Shown here: positions 61,798-64,000 of the stretch, piece by piece
Layout of the letters: each line of letters begins with the position of its first letter
Numbering within the stretch: the stretch's first letter is position 1
Source of the DNA: JAUVXJ01 sp964433755
GTDB lineage: Bacteria; Chloroflexota; Anaerolineae; UBA7937; B3-Chlor
Assembly (NCBI GenBank): GCA_964433755.1
Contig: CAYSSR010000001.1
Coordinates: forward strand, 682,001-746,000
Direction: 5' to 3'
DNA: 64,000 nt
Position numbers and translations under genes: made by a program
The notes under the pieces: generated by a model
Seen by the model: the letters and a program-made list of their open reading frames with translations, nothing else
What the model was told of the DNA's origin: nothing
The model's database searches: none

Positions 61798-63057
61798 CTA
61801 TCCGTGTTCGGATCCGCCGATCTCGGCTTGCCCTCCCTCGGAGAGGTAGCCCAGCGCTAGAGCGCTGACGACAATTCCGAGATAGAAATCGCTGAAGAAA
61901 CGAGAGAAGAAGGTGAAGCACAACAGGAGGAGTCCATATCCAAACCAGCTTCGCTGCAAGGTACTGTGATACCATTGCTGTCTCAACAGGAGGAGGAGCA
62001 GAGGTATGCTGAAGGCGAGCTGGAACAAGGTGAAGGGGAAGTAGTCGTTGCTGTCTTTCACGAAGCCGAGGTCGAGAAGCAGACTGCCAAAGCCAAGACC
62101 AGTTATTGGATAGCTGTACATCGCTTGCCCTGACAGGTATAGGTACGTGTCGTCGACGAAGGACGCCGCATCCCACAGTAGAAACGGCGAGATGAGGAGG
62201 GCCGGCACTAGTATGACGGGAGCGATTGCTCTCACCAGTGCCCATGTGCCTGAAGGTCGTTCCTTTTTCCACGAGTGGACCAGGAAGAAGGGGACGAAGA
62301 GCCATGCGGTCTGCTTGCTCGCACAGGCAAGCCCGAGGCACACTGCGGCTGCGGTTGTCCTGTTCCTGCCAAGGAGATACGTACATGCGATGAGCCAGAA
62401 TAGGACGAAAACATCTGTTCCCCCCCAGATCACGTAGGAAACGCCAAAGAAATTCAGCCCGAACACGATGAGGAGGCTGAGTCTCCTGGTGTATGATCTA
62501 CCATGCTGCATGTATAGCCAGCAAGCGGCAACGAAAAGCAACAAGAACACCAGGCGTTGATCGTACCATCCGGTTAGCCACGTGGAGATCACGTAAAAGG
62601 GCGCGGAGAAGAGAAAGATGAAGGGCAAGTAAGCGTTGTGATACAGCGCCGGGTTCACGTTGGGAGAAGCAAAGGCGTATTCCCATTCCGCCAGAGGCGT
62701 TTCAAAGTAGTTCTCTGTGTAGGGGTTTCTTCCACTGAGCAGGAAGCGTATGGACTCCTCAATCTGTATGCTTCCGTCGTGTGTGTATAGCCACGGTTCG
62801 GAGGCGTGCCTCAGCACCATGCCAGAGATCGTAGGTAATACCACCACTACGCAAATGGCCAGGACCGCGAGGACAAGCTTTGCCCGTAGAATGGCGCCTC
62901 GGGACATGGTGCGATGCATCGACGAGGAGACTGGTTCGAGAAAGGCATACATTCCGAGGATTACGATGAGGAACGCACTGCTGGTACGGTCGAGTCGCGA
63001 GATGCAGGCTGTGCCGAGTGTTAACAAGATGACCGTATCGACGGACGCCCAATTCAT
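61798..63057 (-). CDS. GT-C / GT87-like membrane glycosyltransferase
   Basis: About 419 residues from the ATG at 63057 (the frame extends to a TTG at 63075). Two helices precede a long loop THDGSIQIEESIRFLLSGRNPYTENYF with the acidic pair and the RNPY motif common in GT87-type proteins. About eight further helices include CLGLACASKQTAWLFVPFFLVHSW, the GT87-like Lys/Pro helix. It is separated by 101 bp from the convergent 60107-61696 gene. Sugar and acceptor unknown. Confidence 0.75.
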   Translation of the reverse strand: MNWASVDTVILLTLGTACISRLDRTSSAFLIVILGMYAFLEPVSSSMHRTMSRGAILRAKLVLAVLAICVVVVLPTISGMVLRHASEPWLYTHDGSIQIEESIRFLLSGRNPYTENYFETPLAEWEYAFASPNVNPALYHNAYLPFIFLFSAPFYVISTWLTGWYDQRLVFLLLFVAACWLYMQHGRSYTRRLSLLIVFGLNFFGVSYVIWGGTDVFVLFWLIACTYLLGRNRTTAAAVCLGLACASKQTAWLFVPFFLVHSWKKERPSGTWALVRAIAPVILVPALLISPFLLWDAASFVDDTYLYLSGQAMYSYPITGLGFGSLLLDLGFVKDSNDYFPFTLFQLAFSIPLLLLLLRQQWYHSTLQRSWFGYGLLLLCFTFFSRFFSDFYLGIVVSALALGYLSEGGQAEIGGSEHG

Positions 63058-63298
63058 GTGATCCACGCTTGCCAAGTCTGCGTGCGCTTGATCTCACCTG
63101 GCCCGACCTTGTGGCATTCTAGCATACGTAGTTGCACAAATCAACCTTAGCCTTGGCACTAAGCGGGCTGGTGAGGGTCCGAATGGGCGGATCCGCAGTC
63201 CTGAGAGATGGGGGTTGGGTTCGCTACGGAGGGATGTTAGAATACTGACCACGGGTGTTCAACGATCCCGCGGGCGCACAGGGGAGGGATGCTGAGTG
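63058..63298. promoter_or_regulatory. Divergent promoter region with second shared box
   Basis: Between the 61798-63057 (minus) and 63299 (plus) genes. On the minus strand 63120-63149 holds TAAGGTTGATTT...ACGTATGCTAGA, nearly the box of 59911-59940, placed about 63 bp before the GT start. TATGCT could be the -10 and AAGGT a non-consensus -35. The plus-strand side shows no clear sigma-70 promoter; a GGGGAGGG ribosome site precedes the gene. Confidence 0.5.
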
Positions 63299-64000
63299 AT
63301 GAGGAGCCTGGCAAGAGGGCTCGTTGTGGCCGCTGTGGTAGTGTGCCTGTTCGCCGTCAACTCGTTCTTCGAACCACACTACGATTTCAATTCGTTCTGG
63401 GGAGCGGGGCGGGCTCTGTTGGAAGGAAGAAACCCCTATGACTATGCTGTGATCCAGGATATCCTCTATCCGCGGGCCACGGCCAACTTCAACTATCCCC
63501 TCTTCATCGCGGTACTGGTAATCCCCCTGGGGCTTTTCGATTTGGAGACCGCCAAGAACATCTGGCTCACGGTGTCGGAAGTGCTGTTCATCTGGTCGCT
63601 CTACCTGGTCAGGAGACCGGTCCGTGGATCTAGCAGCGTGGTCCTTTCCACAGTAGCCTGTGCAGCCTTCGTGCCCACATTGATCGCGTTGTACGACCAG
63701 CAGACCTCCATGTTCGCTCTGTTCCTCTTGTCTGTAGTCTACTACGCGCTGCAGAGGGGACGTCACAGGTTGACTGGCGCGGCGCTGGCGCTGAGTCTGA
63801 TCAAGCCCCAGACGATGGCCCTTCCTCTGCTGGTCACCCTGTTTCGTCTGCGTCGGGAGGGGCTCACATCATTTGGGATCACCCTGGGGTCCATGTTGCT
63901 CCTCGCCTTTGGCTTGATGAGGGATTGGCCATACCATTGGTGGGCTAGTGCTAGCTGGATAACGCAAGAAGCGGGCAGGGCCGTGCCCACGGTGTGGGGG
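63299..64000 (+). CDS. GT87 (DUF2029) membrane glycosyltransferase, 5' part
   Basis: 234 residues are visible before the window ends; the C-terminal part lies outside. N-terminal helix, then HYDFNSFWGAGRALLEGRNPYDY, FNYPLFIAVLVIPLG and the ALSLIKPQTMALPLLVTLFRLRR helix, matching the GT87 pattern D-F-x-S/A-F-W...RNPYDY. ATG at 63299. It is divergent from the 61798-63057 gene, which belongs to the same broad class. Confidence 0.85.
   Translation, partial: MRSLARGLVVAAVVVCLFAVNSFFEPHYDFNSFWGAGRALLEGRNPYDYAVIQDILYPRATANFNYPLFIAVLVIPLGLFDLETAKNIWLTVSEVLFIWSLYLVRRPVRGSSSVVLSTVACAAFVPTLIALYDQQTSMFALFLLSVVYYALQRGRHRLTGAALALSLIKPQTMALPLLVTLFRLRREGLTSFGITLGSMLLLAFGLMRDWPYHWWASASWITQEAGRAVPTVWG

Overview
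The window is a high-GC bacterial chromosome segment, most consistent with a Chloroflexota (Anaerolineae-like) organism. The grounds are exported proteins with Thr/Pro-rich spacers, a Tad pilus locus with no visible secretin or outer-membrane component (a monoderm-type envelope), and a long run of GT-C membrane glycosyltransferases. This is inference from gene content; no rRNA or taxonomic marker was compared. Almost all the DNA is coding. I see no insertion sequence, prophage or CRISPR array.

Layout. 1-3.6 kb: a protein tail, tRNA-Leu(GAG) with a consensus promoter, then a ferrous-iron operon (CbiX-like/FeoA fusion, FeoB, FeoC-like). 3.6-9.9 kb (minus): mfd, pth, an anchored exported protein, fabF. 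10.6-12.4 kb (plus): ECF sigma factor, DegV and a small membrane protein. 12.5-17.2 kb (minus): FAD reductase, dgkA, ybeY, pgpH, yqeY. 17.3-23 kb (minus): adenosine-specific kinase, HIT protein and a beta-oxidation operon (acyl-CoA dehydrogenase, enoyl-CoA hydratase, 3-hydroxyacyl-CoA dehydrogenase, a small conserved protein, thiolase). 23.2-28 kb (plus): mutL, an exported FlgD-like protein and two GT2 glycosyltransferases. 28-29.8 kb (minus): LMW phosphatase, long HPF, ComF.

29.9-45.1 kb (minus) is the highlight, a complete Tad/Flp pilus locus. It holds a 52-residue Flp pilin, a giant TadE-fusion pseudopilin, a secreted beta-propeller, two von Willebrand A (VWA) proteins each carrying an inserted jelly-roll-like domain, a PepSY-like protein, TadE, CpaB, TadZ/CpaE, TadA/CpaF, TadB and TadC. 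The two inserted domains match at 127 of 129 residues and about 96% at DNA level, while the surrounding genes are far more diverged. The pilin gene and the assembly operon have near-identical promoter boxes, and a poly-C tract lies beside the pilin copy.

45.2-47.1 kb (minus): a DegS/DegU-like two-component pair between the pilus locus and the sugar region. 47.2-64 kb: at least ten polytopic GT-C-type proteins plus one alkaline-phosphatase-superfamily membrane transferase, including two paralogous pairs. This looks like a surface glycopolymer or glycoprotein assembly region fed by lipid-linked sugars. A plausible overall reading is an envelope locus in which a Tad pilus with adhesin-like VWA/TadE subunits is co-regulated and perhaps glycosylated by the neighbouring GT-C enzymes; the glycosylation link is inference only.
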